Origin: Desulfuromonas sp. KJ2020
Lineage (GTDB): Bacteria > Desulfobacterota > Desulfuromonadia > Desulfuromonadales > SZUA-540
Length of the DNA stretch: 64,000 bases
Assembly: GCF_024197615.1 (NCBI RefSeq)
Contig: NZ_JAKUKE010000001.1
Span: 583,029-647,028 of the forward strand
Direction: 5' to 3'
In this document: piece after piece, positions 46,274 to 55,013 of the stretch
How the letters are laid out: each line of letters starts with the position of its first letter
Position numbering within the stretch: position 1 is the first letter of the stretch
Notes under the pieces: generated by a model
Told to the model about the DNA's origin: nothing
The model's database searches: none
The model's input: the letters and a program-made list of their open reading frames with translations, nothing else
Translations under genes and position numbers: made by a program

Positions 46274-48163
46274 TTAAGGCTCCCGCTTCTTTCGCAAAGG
46301 GGCAAAGGGGCGCCCCCCACCCTCGATAAACTTGCTGAAAAATTCAACATAATGCAGGCGCAGACCGTGGATGGTCGGCGCGAACACCCCCAGCAGCAGA
46401 TTGAAGGCGTGCAGCAGCACGGCCACCAGCGTACCGACCAGGATGTCGCCGCTCATGCCGCCCAGGCGGTTGGCCACATGGGCCAACAGCACGCTGGATA
46501 AGCCAATGGCCATGATGCGCACGTAGGAGATGATGTTGCCGATGCTTTTGAGCAGCTCCAGGGGCGCCAGCAGCCCCCCCGCCAGAAAGAGCAGGGGGAT
46601 GAGTACGGCCACCGTCACCAGCAGTGGGCGCAGTTCGAGTTCCGTCGAAGTCAACAGCATGAAGGCCACCAGTCCCGCCACGCCGACCATGACCCCCGCG
46701 GTGAGCAGTTTGAAGAGGGCCTGCCGGGAATGTCGTTGGCGAAAGGCACTCACCGCCCCGAACAGCAGGCCCAGGACCACATGCACCAGACCCACGGAGA
46801 GGGCAAACCAGATGGTCGGCACGATGGCCCTGGCGCGATCGAAGAGAAGGGGCTCCAGCCCGAGAACCTGCCCGCCCAGCTCGCCCAGGAATTCGCCGTA
46901 GAGAAAGCCGAAAAGGATAGTGTAGGCCGCACAGACCCCCAGGATGCGCGCGCCGTCCCGCACCAGCGGCCGGTTTTTGAACCACCACAGCAGCACCAGC
47001 GCCAGCAGCAGCAGGACCAGGCCATAGACGACATCCCCCAGGATCATGCCGAAGATCAACGGGAAAAAGATGGCCATAAAGGGGGTGGGATCAAAGGAGG
47101 CGTAGGCGGGCAGCGGCAAAAGTCGGGAGAAAATCTCGAAGGGAGCAAAATAACGGGGATTTCGCAACAGGACGGGCACCCGCTCCAGGTCCTCGGCCAG
47201 CAGGGCCAGCTCTTCCAGAACCACCTCCCCCTCGAATTCCGCCTGGAGGCGGGCCCTCAGGCTGTCGATCTGGCGAGCCGGCATCCAACCGATCAGCACA
47301 AAGCACAGATCCGTCTCATAGACCTGGCTGGTCGCCTGCAGAACGGCCAGACGTTCCTCGACGAGCTCCAGGCTGCTGGCGTAGATCGGCTTCCACTGTC
47401 GCGCGAACTGCTCCAGCGCCGCCTCAACCGTATGCTGCTGGGCCGCCAGTTCCTCGAGGCGGTCACCCAGAGAGGCTATTTTCTTGGCCAGGGGGAGGCC
47501 CGACAGCTCGGCCGGGAAGCTCAGCTCCGCCATCTTGGTCCGTTCAAGGGCCTCCCGCAGACGCGAGGCCTGTTCCGCCTCCGTCACCAGCAGCGCGACC
47601 TGGGTACCGTCCTCGGCCACCGCCGTCAGCATATCGAACCTGCTGCCGACCGCTTGGCTCACCGCCTCCCGCAGAACGTCGAGCAGCTCTGGCCGTCGAA
47701 CCGTTACCCCAATCAATTCGACCTTGCCGGCGGCATCGACTCCTTCCACCAAGGAGCGCAGCGCCGGCAGCAGAACGACAAAGCGCCGCAGCTCATCCCG
47801 GCTTGCCCGACACTCCTCCAGAAGATTTTGCAGGCTGCGGCAGCGCTCCATGTGGCGGGGGAGGAGTTGAGCCAGAAGAGGGAGGAACTTGGCGGGGTCG
47901 AAATAGGTCTGTCGAAGGGGGGTGGGGGGCAGCAGGGCAAACAGATCGTGGACTTTGCGGCTGAAGTCCTCGTAGAAGAGCTTGGCGGACAGCTCACTTT
48001 CATCCAGAAGCAGCGTCCGGACGCGCCTGGCGTCGTCCTCGGGGACCAGCCCGTGGATGTCGGTCTCCAGCTGGACGATACCCTCGCGCCGGATCAGCGC
48101 CAATACCTCCAGCAGGCGTCCTTTGGGACCGGCGATTTCAACCTTGGACATCCCGATGATCAT
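46274..48163 (-). CDS. ntpI: V/A-type ATPase subunit I (a subunit)
   Basis: 629 residues. Contains the ion half-channels and stator arm. The N-terminal half is soluble and helical. The C-terminal half has about seven membrane helices, with FFPLIFGMILGDVVYGLVLL and SYVRIMAIGLSSVLLAHVAN as family landmarks. The arginine of SYVRIM is the expected essential residue opposite the ring. Start ATG at 48163, with GGGGAAG upstream, overlaps subunit G by 26 bases. An ATG at 48151 is the alternative. Confidence 0.94.
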   Translation of the reverse strand: MIIGMSKVEIAGPKGRLLEVLALIRREGIVQLETDIHGLVPEDDARRVRTLLLDESELSAKLFYEDFSRKVHDLFALLPPTPLRQTYFDPAKFLPLLAQLLPRHMERCRSLQNLLEECRASRDELRRFVVLLPALRSLVEGVDAAGKVELIGVTVRRPELLDVLREAVSQAVGSRFDMLTAVAEDGTQVALLVTEAEQASRLREALERTKMAELSFPAELSGLPLAKKIASLGDRLEELAAQQHTVEAALEQFARQWKPIYASSLELVEERLAVLQATSQVYETDLCFVLIGWMPARQIDSLRARLQAEFEGEVVLEELALLAEDLERVPVLLRNPRYFAPFEIFSRLLPLPAYASFDPTPFMAIFFPLIFGMILGDVVYGLVLLLLALVLLWWFKNRPLVRDGARILGVCAAYTILFGFLYGEFLGELGGQVLGLEPLLFDRARAIVPTIWFALSVGLVHVVLGLLFGAVSAFRQRHSRQALFKLLTAGVMVGVAGLVAFMLLTSTELELRPLLVTVAVLIPLLFLAGGLLAPLELLKSIGNIISYVRIMAIGLSSVLLAHVANRLGGMSGDILVGTLVAVLLHAFNLLLGVFAPTIHGLRLHYVEFFSKFIEGGGRPFAPLRKKREP

Positions 48164-48482
48164 GCGCTTCCCCTGGCAGGATAAGGGCCAGGTGCACGCG
48201 CAGCAACTGGTTCAGCCAGTCATCTTCCAGACCGACCAGTCGCCGCGCAAAACCCTCTGCCTGTTCCCGCCTCTTCATGGCCTCGGCCCGGGCCTCGGCC
48301 GCCGCCCTCTCTTCCGCCTGCTGCGCCTCCTCTTGCAGGCGCGCCTCCAGATCGCGGGCCGCGGCGGCGAGTTCCTGCCGTACATCCGCCAGCCAGCGAT
48401 CGACCTCAGCCGCCACCTCCTGGCGCCGGGCCTCCAGCTCCTTCTCCAGAGCGACAATATCCTGCAGCAAGGGGTCGGCCAC
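48138..48482 (-). CDS. V/A-type ATPase peripheral-stalk subunit (G/H-like)
   Basis: 114 residues, almost entirely a predicted coiled coil (LEKELEARRQEVAAEVDRW and onward). It starts at a GTG at 48482 with AGGAGG nearby. It pairs with subunit E in the stalk. The motifs alone are weak. Its place as first gene of the ATPase operon supports the call. Confidence 0.75.
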   Translation of the reverse strand: MADPLLQDIVALEKELEARRQEVAAEVDRWLADVRQELAAAARDLEARLQEEAQQAEERAAAEARAEAMKRREQAEGFARRLVGLEDDWLNQLLRVHLALILPGEAHDHRDVQG

Positions 48483-48562
48483 GCAATCCTCCTGGCCCGC
48501 CGGCAGGGCCTGTCGTCACGGCCATGACGGGCTTTTCAGCTGAGGTGGGCATCCGTGAGGAA

Positions 48563-48571
48563 AGTATACCA
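48563..48571 (-). promoter_or_regulatory. Extended -10 promoter candidate of the ATPase operon
   Basis: TGGTATACT on the minus strand (48571-48563) matches an extended -10 (TGn followed by TATAnT, five of six) about 80 bp before the first ATPase gene. No good -35 is visible. Confidence 0.4.
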
Positions 48572-48624
48572 GACTGTCCCCCGAATTCTGCAGAAAGGTC
48601 AAAGACTTAAAGGGCAGGGCGCCA

Positions 48625-49407
48625 TCAGCGCCGCGACGTCAGCGCCATGAAGATCAGCAGATAGACGGTCGCGGCCAGAAAGGAGGACAGGGTGCCCCAG
48701 GCCACGCCGAAGGAGGGATAGGTGAAAGACACGGACAGGGCGTAGGTGATAAGAGCGCCCAGACCGAAGGGATAATTCTTGATGATGGTGTGAACCGGCT
48801 CTTTGCCGTAGGTGAAATGAATGATGAGCAGAAAGGGGAAAAGGGTGATGGGAAAGGCCGAGAGGATGCCGGCGGCATCGGGGCCGATGAGGCGGGCCAA
48901 GCCGGTGATCAGCAGGACGATGGAGGCGGCCGCCAGCCCGCGCAGCAGCAGCACCCAGCGGGTAAAGCGCACCGCCGTGGTCACGCGCACGTTCTTCAGG
49001 CGCCGGAAACGCCAGGCGTAAAAAGCCGTCACCGTCAGGGTGAAAAGCAGGCCCGACCCGAGGGAAAAATTGAAACGGTGCAGCAGCGCCGCCGCCAGCA
49101 GAAAGGCGGCCACGGCGGCGACCGCCGAAAAGAGCCGGGTATGGCGGTTTAATGACGCCGATACGACATAGTAGACATGCACCAGCACGAGGGAGGCACT
49201 GAGCCCCGCCACCGTATAGACGGCTCCCTGCGCCGCGAAGTCGCGGCCGTTTTCCAGCCCGATAAAAAAGAGGGCGATGGCGGTGCCGAGGGGATAGCCG
49301 GAGAGTATCCCCGCCACCCGCGGACTGACCCGCTCGGCCACCAGAGACAGGCCGACCACGGCGAGGATGGAAACCAGGATTTTGGCAAAAATGAGCAGGG
49401 TGGTCAA
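48625..49407 (-). CDS. Duplicated multi-TM membrane protein of unknown function
   Basis: 260 residues with about eight membrane helices. Two repeated motifs mark an internal duplication: RVAGILSGYPLGTAIALFF near residue 30 and DAAGILSAFPITLFPFLLII near residue 175. Such paired motifs suggest an inverted or direct two-fold transporter-like fold, in the manner of GlpM/DUF3147-type proteins. The substrate is unknown. It stands alone between the ATPase operon and the divergent helicase gene. Confidence 0.6.
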   Translation of the reverse strand: MTTLLIFAKILVSILAVVGLSLVAERVSPRVAGILSGYPLGTAIALFFIGLENGRDFAAQGAVYTVAGLSASLVLVHVYYVVSASLNRHTRLFSAVAAVAAFLLAAALLHRFNFSLGSGLLFTLTVTAFYAWRFRRLKNVRVTTAVRFTRWVLLLRGLAAASIVLLITGLARLIGPDAAGILSAFPITLFPFLLIIHFTYGKEPVHTIIKNYPFGLGALITYALSVSFTYPSFGVAWGTLSSFLAATVYLLIFMALTSRR

Positions 49408-49571
49408 AGTAGGCTCCGGGTGTCGGCCTGACAGGCTCGCTGCAGCGACGGTGCTTATGGCAAAGCGCCCAAGGGTCTCATGGACGCCGTGTCACTCTAG
49501 CAGATTGACCTCTGTCTGCCTAGCCGCTGCCGCTGACAGGTGAGGCGCTTCCCTTTTCGCGCCCCTTTGCC

Positions 49572-49577
49572 TATAAT
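49572..49577 (+). promoter_or_regulatory. -10 box of the RadC-DinG gene
   Basis: A perfect TATAAT lies 26 bp before the start codon at 49604. The best -35 with a 17-bp spacer is TTCCCT, a weak match. AAAGGA follows before the ATG. Confidence 0.5.
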
Positions 49578-49603
49578 GCCCCCTTCCCCAAAGGACATCC
49601 TCC

Positions 49604-52156
49604 ATGAAACGCACTTTTTCCCCTGAAGTCCGCCTGCTGCTGCGGCAGGCCATTGACGATGCGCGCGGCAACGAGGTCTTCTTCCTCGGCCGCACCGATG
49701 CCGAGCGCCTGGTCGTCAGCGTCGAGGTGCTGGCCCGCGGCAACGCCGAGGCCGTTCCCGCCATTCTGCAGGAGTGCGCCTACGGCGACGTGGTCATCCA
49801 CAACCACCCCTCCGGGCACCTGCAGCCCTCGGCAGCGGATCTGGAAATCGCCTCCCGGCTCGGCTCGCTAGGGGTCGGCTTCCACATTGTGGATAACCCT
49901 GTGGACAATGTGTACAAGGTGGTGGAAGCCTTCGCCTCGAAGGACGTGCAGCCCGTCGAGCCCCAGCGCGTGGACGACCTGCTCGGTCCCGCGGGGATCA
50001 TCGCCCGTACCCTGCCGGGCTACGAAGACCGCCCGGAACAGCTGCGCATGGCCTTTGCCGTCGCCGAGGCCTTCAACAAGGGGCGCCTGACGGTCATCGA
50101 AGCGGGGACCGGCACGGGCAAAAGCCTCGCCTACCTGACCCCGGCCATCCTCTGGGCCCTGGGCAACGAAGAGCGGGTGGTGATCAGTACCAACACCATC
50201 AACCTGCAGGAGCAGCTCATCCGCAAGGATATCCCTTTTCTGCAGCGGGTCAGCAACCTGGAATTCCGCGCCGTGCTGGTGAAAGGGCGCGCCAACTATC
50301 TTTGTCTGCGCCGCAGCGAAAATATCCGTCAGGAGCCGGGGCTCTTCGACGACGAGCTGGCCGGCGAGCTCACCAGTATTCTCGAATGGGCCGGGCGCAC
50401 CAGCGACGGCTCCAAGGAGGAGCTCCCCTTTATCCCCCGGGAACAGGTGTGGGAAGAGGTGCGCTGCGAAATCGACCAGTGCTCGCGGGTACGCTGCGCC
50501 CACTACAACCGCTGTTTTTTCCACAAGGCCCGCCGCCAGGCGGCCCAGGCCGACCTGCTGGTGGTCAATCACGCCCTGCTGCTCTCCGACCTGGCCCTGC
50601 GCCAGCAGACGGACAACTACACCGCCGCCGCCGTGCTGCCCCCCTTCGACCGTATCATTCTCGACGAGGCCCACCACCTGGAGGATGTGGCCACCCACTT
50701 CTTCGCCAGCCAGGTCACCCGCTTTTCCTTCGCCCGCGTGCTCAACAAGCTGCGCCATCCGCGCAAGCCGGAGAAGGGCCTGCTCCCCCGCTTCCTCAAC
50801 GCCCTGGCCGCCAAGCTGCCCGACAGCCTGGACGAGCTCTACCGGGCCCTGCACGGCCGCGTCGAAAACCTTCTCGTCGACCGCCAGACCCTCTTCGACC
50901 GCTCGGTGCAAGAACTGGAAGGGATCGGTCAGGATCTCGCCGCCGCTCTCGGCCGCCCCATTCGCGAAAGGGAGGAAATAAAACAGCGGGTGGTGGCCGA
51001 CTTCGCCGCCGGCGAGGTCTGGCAGACCCTCTGCGACCGGGTGCGCGCCCTGGCCAAAGAGACGGATCTGCTCGGCCAGGGCCTGCGCGCCCTGCTCAAG
51101 GACTGCGGCCGCCTGCCCGATGACGTGCATGAACACCTCGGCTCCAGCCTCACCGACCTGCGCGGCATCGCCGGCCGCCTGGAAAGCATCGCCGACGACC
51201 TGCGCTTTTTTGCCGCCGCCGAAGAGGGCACCTGCGCCTGGTTCGAGATCGTCGAGGGACGCATCGGCCGGGGCACCGGCGTCGTCACCCGCCTCTGTAC
51301 GGCCCCTCTGGAAGTGGCCGGCAACCTCAAGGCCGCCGTCTATGACCGCTTCCGCTCGGTGGTCATGACCAGCGCCACCCTCTCCGTCGGCGGCCAGTTC
51401 ATCTACTTCAAGCACCGGGTCGGCCTCGACCGCGCCGAACCGGCGCGCCTGGCCGAACTGCTGCTGGCCAGCCCCTTCAATTTCACCCAGCAAGCCCTGG
51501 TCGCCATCCCCACCGACATCCCCGAACCGGGACGCCCCGACTACCCGGCCAGCGTGCGCGATTTGGCTGAACGGGCCATCCTCACCGCCGACGGCCGCAC
51601 CTTCGTCCTCTTCACCGCCTACTCGCTGCTGCGGCAGGTCTACGGCGAGGTCGCCCCGGTGCTCGGCGCCCGCGGCTATCACTGCCTGCGCCAGGGAGAG
51701 GAGAACCGCCATCGCCTGCTGAAAAAATTCGCCGGCGACCCCACCAGCGTCCTTTTCGCCACCGATTCCTTCTGGGAGGGGGTCGACGTGCCGGGGCGAG
51801 CCCTTGAGCAGGTCATCATCACCCGGCTCCCCTTCAAGGTGCCCACCGAGCCGGTGCTGGAGGCCCGGGCCGAGGCCATCGAGCTGGCCGGCGGCGATCC
51901 CTTCATGGAATACACGGTGCCGCAGGCCGTCATCAAGTTCAAGCAGGGCTTCGGCCGTCTCATCCGCCACCGCGACGACCGTGGCGTCGTGCTTATTCTC
52001 GACGCCCGCGTGGTCAAAAAGGGCTACGGCCGCATCTTTCTGCGCTCCCTGCCCGAGGCGCGGGTGGTCGCCGCCCCCACGGCGGAGGTCTTTGCCGCCA
52101 TGACCGACTTTTTCACGGCGAGCGAACCTGAACCCACGGCCGAGGACCCCCCATGA
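49604..52156 (+). CDS. RadC/JAB-domain fused to DinG/XPD-like helicase
   Basis: 850 residues. Residues 1-110 form a RadC-type JAB metalloprotease-like domain. Its metal motif HNHPSGHLQPSAAD gives His66, His68, Ser76 and Asp79, with Glu41 upstream. The remainder is a superfamily 2 helicase of the DinG/XPD branch. Walker A is GTGTGKS (168-174), there is DEAHHLED, and the C-terminal helicase has VMTSATLSVG and GRLIRHRDDRG. Cysteines in NYLCLRR, VRCEIDQCSRVRC and NRCFF could hold an Fe-S cluster. AAAGGA precedes the ATG. The stop overlaps the NUDIX gene (ATGA). Confidence 0.88.
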   Translation: MKRTFSPEVRLLLRQAIDDARGNEVFFLGRTDAERLVVSVEVLARGNAEAVPAILQECAYGDVVIHNHPSGHLQPSAADLEIASRLGSLGVGFHIVDNPVDNVYKVVEAFASKDVQPVEPQRVDDLLGPAGIIARTLPGYEDRPEQLRMAFAVAEAFNKGRLTVIEAGTGTGKSLAYLTPAILWALGNEERVVISTNTINLQEQLIRKDIPFLQRVSNLEFRAVLVKGRANYLCLRRSENIRQEPGLFDDELAGELTSILEWAGRTSDGSKEELPFIPREQVWEEVRCEIDQCSRVRCAHYNRCFFHKARRQAAQADLLVVNHALLLSDLALRQQTDNYTAAAVLPPFDRIILDEAHHLEDVATHFFASQVTRFSFARVLNKLRHPRKPEKGLLPRFLNALAAKLPDSLDELYRALHGRVENLLVDRQTLFDRSVQELEGIGQDLAAALGRPIREREEIKQRVVADFAAGEVWQTLCDRVRALAKETDLLGQGLRALLKDCGRLPDDVHEHLGSSLTDLRGIAGRLESIADDLRFFAAAEEGTCAWFEIVEGRIGRGTGVVTRLCTAPLEVAGNLKAAVYDRFRSVVMTSATLSVGGQFIYFKHRVGLDRAEPARLAELLLASPFNFTQQALVAIPTDIPEPGRPDYPASVRDLAERAILTADGRTFVLFTAYSLLRQVYGEVAPVLGARGYHCLRQGEENRHRLLKKFAGDPTSVLFATDSFWEGVDVPGRALEQVIITRLPFKVPTEPVLEARAEAIELAGGDPFMEYTVPQAVIKFKQGFGRLIRHRDDRGVVLILDARVVKKGYGRIFLRSLPEARVVAAPTAEVFAAMTDFFTASEPEPTAEDPP

Positions 52157-52596
52157 ACGATCGGTCTCGGCCGATCCGTCAGGTCGTCACCGCTTTTCTG
52201 CGGCACCAGGGCAAGATCCTGCTGCTGAAGCGCAGCGACCGGGTGCGCACCTACCGGGGCCGCTGGGCGGCGGTCAGCGGCTCTCTCGAGGAGCCGACTC
52301 CGCTGGCGCAGGCGCTACGGGAGATTCGGGAGGAGACAGGCCTGGGTGAAGACGACCTCTGCCTGGTCGCCGCCGCCCCGTGCCAGGAGGTGGTCGATGC
52401 GGAACTGGCGACCCGATGGCTCATTCATCCTTTTCTTTTTGAGGTGAACGGCTCGCCCGGAGTCCGCCTGGATTGGGGGCATGAGGAATGCCGCTGGGTT
52501 GAACCGACGGAGCTGGCCCACCACCGGACCGTGCCTGCCCTGGCCCAGGTACTCGCCACTTGCCTGCAGACGGAAGCCGGCAGCGAGGGCGACTGA
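52153..52596 (+). CDS. NUDIX hydrolase
   Basis: 147 residues. Nudix enzymes hydrolyse nucleoside diphosphates linked to another group. The box is visible as GSLEEPTPLAQALREIREET plus GL. It is one residue shorter than the canonical Gx5Ex7REUxEExGU: no glutamate sits at the exact spacing before the RE pair. The catalytic REIREET part is intact. Translation is probably coupled to the RadC-DinG gene. A role in damaged-nucleotide clean-up is plausible but inferred. Confidence 0.85.
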   Translation: MNDRSRPIRQVVTAFLRHQGKILLLKRSDRVRTYRGRWAAVSGSLEEPTPLAQALREIREETGLGEDDLCLVAAAPCQEVVDAELATRWLIHPFLFEVNGSPGVRLDWGHEECRWVEPTELAHHRTVPALAQVLATCLQTEAGSEGD

Positions 52597-52624
52597 ATTC
52601 TTTTCTTTCACGTTGGGCAAGTCC

Positions 52625-52633
52625 TGCTATAAT
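52625..52633 (+). promoter_or_regulatory. Extended -10 promoter of the membrane/RR/Fe-S operon
   Basis: TGCTATAAT is a perfect extended -10 element (TGn plus TATAAT), 50 bp before the gene at 52683. No strong -35 is needed for such promoters. Confidence 0.55.
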
Positions 52634-52682
52634 CCAGAAAGTTGTGCATACTGCCACCCTAAAATGAGGAAGGAGTCCCGCC

Positions 52683-53285
52683 ATGGCCCGTCTCAAGAAG
52701 TGCAGAACCCTGATTCTTCTGTTCAGCCTCTTTTACCTGTTAAGCTCGGCGGCGACCGCCGTTGCCGGCACCGTTTCCATCACCAAGGCGGCCCAGGACG
52801 ACGCCTTCCTCACCGACCTGGCCTATGACAACTTCTATCTCTCCAACAGCCAGCTGGCCCAGAGATATCCCTCCTACCAGGTGGCAGCCAACCAGGCTAC
52901 CGCCGGCACCCTGGCCGCTGCGCCGGTAGAAAAGAAATCGAGTCTGAGCCTGCATAAGGTTCTCGGCTACAGTACCGTGCTGCTGGCCGCGGCCGCCGGT
53001 GTGGCTAACTCGGATGAAGATACCCACCATGCCCTGGCCTACACGGCCTCGGCCGCAGCGGCCGGCACCGTGCTGAGTGGGTATCTGCAGTACGGCGACC
53101 AGCTCGGCGGCGGTCAGGGGCTTTTCAGCGACCCCAATCTGCATGCCATTTTGGGAACTCTCGGCGCCGCCGCCCTCATCGCCGGCAGCGCCATGGCCGA
53201 CGGCGGCAGCGAATCGAGCCACAGCGGCATCGCCGTCACCGGCGCCGGTCTCATGTTCCTCTCCATCATCGACATCAAGTGGTAA
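52683..53285 (+). CDS. Membrane protein with histidines near its helices, unknown function
   Basis: 200 residues: a signal peptide or anchor (to about residue 28), a soluble stretch, then four predicted membrane helices. Histidines fall at or near the helix starts: LHKVLGYSTVLL, THHALAYTASAA, LHAILGTLGAA and SHSGIAVTGAG. The spacing recalls four-helix b-type cytochromes of the b561 or ferric-reductase sort, but I do not recognise the family. It is first in a likely operon with a response regulator, a dicluster Fe-S protein and outer-membrane barrels. Confidence 0.55.
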   Translation: MARLKKCRTLILLFSLFYLLSSAATAVAGTVSITKAAQDDAFLTDLAYDNFYLSNSQLAQRYPSYQVAANQATAGTLAAAPVEKKSSLSLHKVLGYSTVLLAAAAGVANSDEDTHHALAYTASAAAAGTVLSGYLQYGDQLGGGQGLFSDPNLHAILGTLGAAALIAGSAMADGGSESSHSGIAVTGAGLMFLSIIDIKW

Positions 53286-53303
53286 AGGCTTCCGATCCGC
53301 AGC

Positions 53304-53684
53304 ATGGCCAAGATCCTGATTATTGACGACGACAAAACGTTTCTCACTTTCATGCAGGGATATGTAGCCGAAAACTATCCCTGCCTGGAAGTGGAAACCC
53401 GCCTCGACCCCCTGCAGGGGCTGGCCGCCATCACCGCGGATCTCAGTCTGCTGCTCCTCGACCTGGAGATGCCGGGGATGGACGGCGGCAAGATTCTGGC
53501 TTACGCCACCGCTAAAGGCTTAAACAAAAACCGCATCATCATCCTGTCGGGACGTGATGCCGATTACCTGCACGAACGTTTTCCTATGGGCTGCTGCCTG
53601 GCGGTGCTCAACAAGCACGAAGTCCGGCAGAAAGCCGTGCTCGACATGATCTTCAGTTCGCTGCAGCAAAAGGGCCAGTCCTAG
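53304..53684 (+). CDS. Single-domain response regulator
   Basis: 126 residues. Receiver domain with acidic pair IIDDDKTF, phospho-acceptor Asp in LLLDLEMPGMDG (near residue 53), threonine/serine position ILSGR, and conserved lysine in VLNKHE. There is no output domain and no cognate kinase nearby. It starts 18 bp after the membrane protein, so it is probably on the same transcript. Confidence 0.85.
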   Translation: MAKILIIDDDKTFLTFMQGYVAENYPCLEVETRLDPLQGLAAITADLSLLLLDLEMPGMDGGKILAYATAKGLNKNRIIILSGRDADYLHERFPMGCCLAVLNKHEVRQKAVLDMIFSSLQQKGQS

Positions 53685-53738
53685 GATTCGGACTCTGCAG
53701 TCGACCGGCCCGGGTGCAGCGCGGCATGAGAGGCGACC

Positions 53739-55013
53739 ATGTCCCACCACACCCTCAAAACCGGCTATGCCAACCTGAGCGAACGGCTCAACCGCTTTCC
53801 CCAGGGGGCACCCCCCTCCCAGCTCCTGTACGACATCCTCGCCCTGCTGTTCAGTGAAAAAGAGGCCGACCTCGTCGCCCGCCTGCCCATTCGGCCCTTT
53901 TCCGCCGAAAAAGCGGCCAAGGCCTGGGGGGTCGGACTGGCCGAAGCCGAAACGACCCTGCAGCGCCTGGCCGATCGCGCCCTGCTCGTCGACATGCAGG
54001 TCAAGGGCCGCATGGAGTACGTGCTGCCGCCGCCCATGGCCGGCTTTTTCGAGTTCGCCCTCATGCGGCTGCGCGACGACATCGACCAGAAGCTCCTCTC
54101 CCAGCTCTACGAGCAATACATCAGCGTGGAAGAGGATTTCATCAAAGCCCTCTTCGTCAACGGCGACACCCAGCTCGGCCGCGTGCTGGTGCAGGAAGGC
54201 GCCCTCTCTCCCGAAAACGCCCTCTATGTGCTCGATTATGAACGGGCCACCGAGGTCATCGAGACCGCGACCGATATCGGCATCGGCCTGTGCTACTGCC
54301 GCCACAAGCGTTCCCATCTGGGCACCGCCTGCGAGGCCGAGATGGACATCTGCATGACCTTCAACACCGTGGCCGCCTCGCTCATCCGCCACGGCTACGC
54401 TCGCCGGGTGGAGCGTGGGGAGTGCCAGGAACTGCTGCACAAGGCCTGGGAGCAGAACCTGGCCCAGTTCGGCGAAAACGTACAGCAAGGGATGAATTTC
54501 ATCTGCAACTGCTGCCCCTGCTGCTGCGAGGCCATGCTCGCCGCCCAGCGTTTCGGGCACATGAACCCGGTACACACCAGCAACTTCATCGTGCACGTCA
54601 AGGACAACTGCACCGGCTGCGGCCGCTGCCTGCCGACCTGCCCGGTCAAAATCATCCGCCTGGAAACGGAACAAGCCGACGGTCGGGGCCGCAAGACGGC
54701 GGTCATCGACGAAGAGCTCTGCCTCGGCTGCGGCGTCTGCGTGCGCAACTGCCCCCGCGGCGCCCTTCGTCTGCAGCCGCGCGCGCAGCGGGTCATCACC
54801 CCCGTCAACAGCGTCCACAAGGTGGTGCTCATGGCTATCGAGCGCGGCACCCTGCCCCATCTGCTCTTCGACAACCAGGTCCTGTGGAGCCACCGCGCCC
54901 TCGCCGCCGTCCTTGGCGTCATCCTCAAGCTGCCGCCGGTCAAGCAGCTGCTGGCCAGCGAGCAGGTGCGCTCTCGCTACCTGGCCTCTCTCTGCCAGCG
55001 GTTTCCCCTATGA
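53739..55013 (+). CDS. Dicluster 4Fe-4S protein with cysteine-rich central region
   Basis: 424 residues. A predicted helical/winged-helix region fills about residues 1-150. A central segment is cysteine-rich (LCYCRHKRSH, and CNCCPCCCEA near residue 252). Two canonical 4Fe-4S motifs follow: CTGCGRCLPTCP and CLGCGVCVRNCP. The pattern suits a soluble electron-transfer protein or sensor. The C-terminus has a helical tail. The stop overlaps the next gene by ATGA. Similar dicluster proteins are common in Desulfuromonadales. The partner is unknown. Confidence 0.8.
   Translation: MSHHTLKTGYANLSERLNRFPQGAPPSQLLYDILALLFSEKEADLVARLPIRPFSAEKAAKAWGVGLAEAETTLQRLADRALLVDMQVKGRMEYVLPPPMAGFFEFALMRLRDDIDQKLLSQLYEQYISVEEDFIKALFVNGDTQLGRVLVQEGALSPENALYVLDYERATEVIETATDIGIGLCYCRHKRSHLGTACEAEMDICMTFNTVAASLIRHGYARRVERGECQELLHKAWEQNLAQFGENVQQGMNFICNCCPCCCEAMLAAQRFGHMNPVHTSNFIVHVKDNCTGCGRCLPTCPVKIIRLETEQADGRGRKTAVIDEELCLGCGVCVRNCPRGALRLQPRAQRVITPVNSVHKVVLMAIERGTLPHLLFDNQVLWSHRALAAVLGVILKLPPVKQLLASEQVRSRYLASLCQRFPL

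Noticed and set aside
49868-51970. Open frame of 700 codons antisense to the RadC-DinG gene
   Set aside because: The helicase motifs are on the plus strand. The antisense frame has no ribosome-binding site or recognisable domain.
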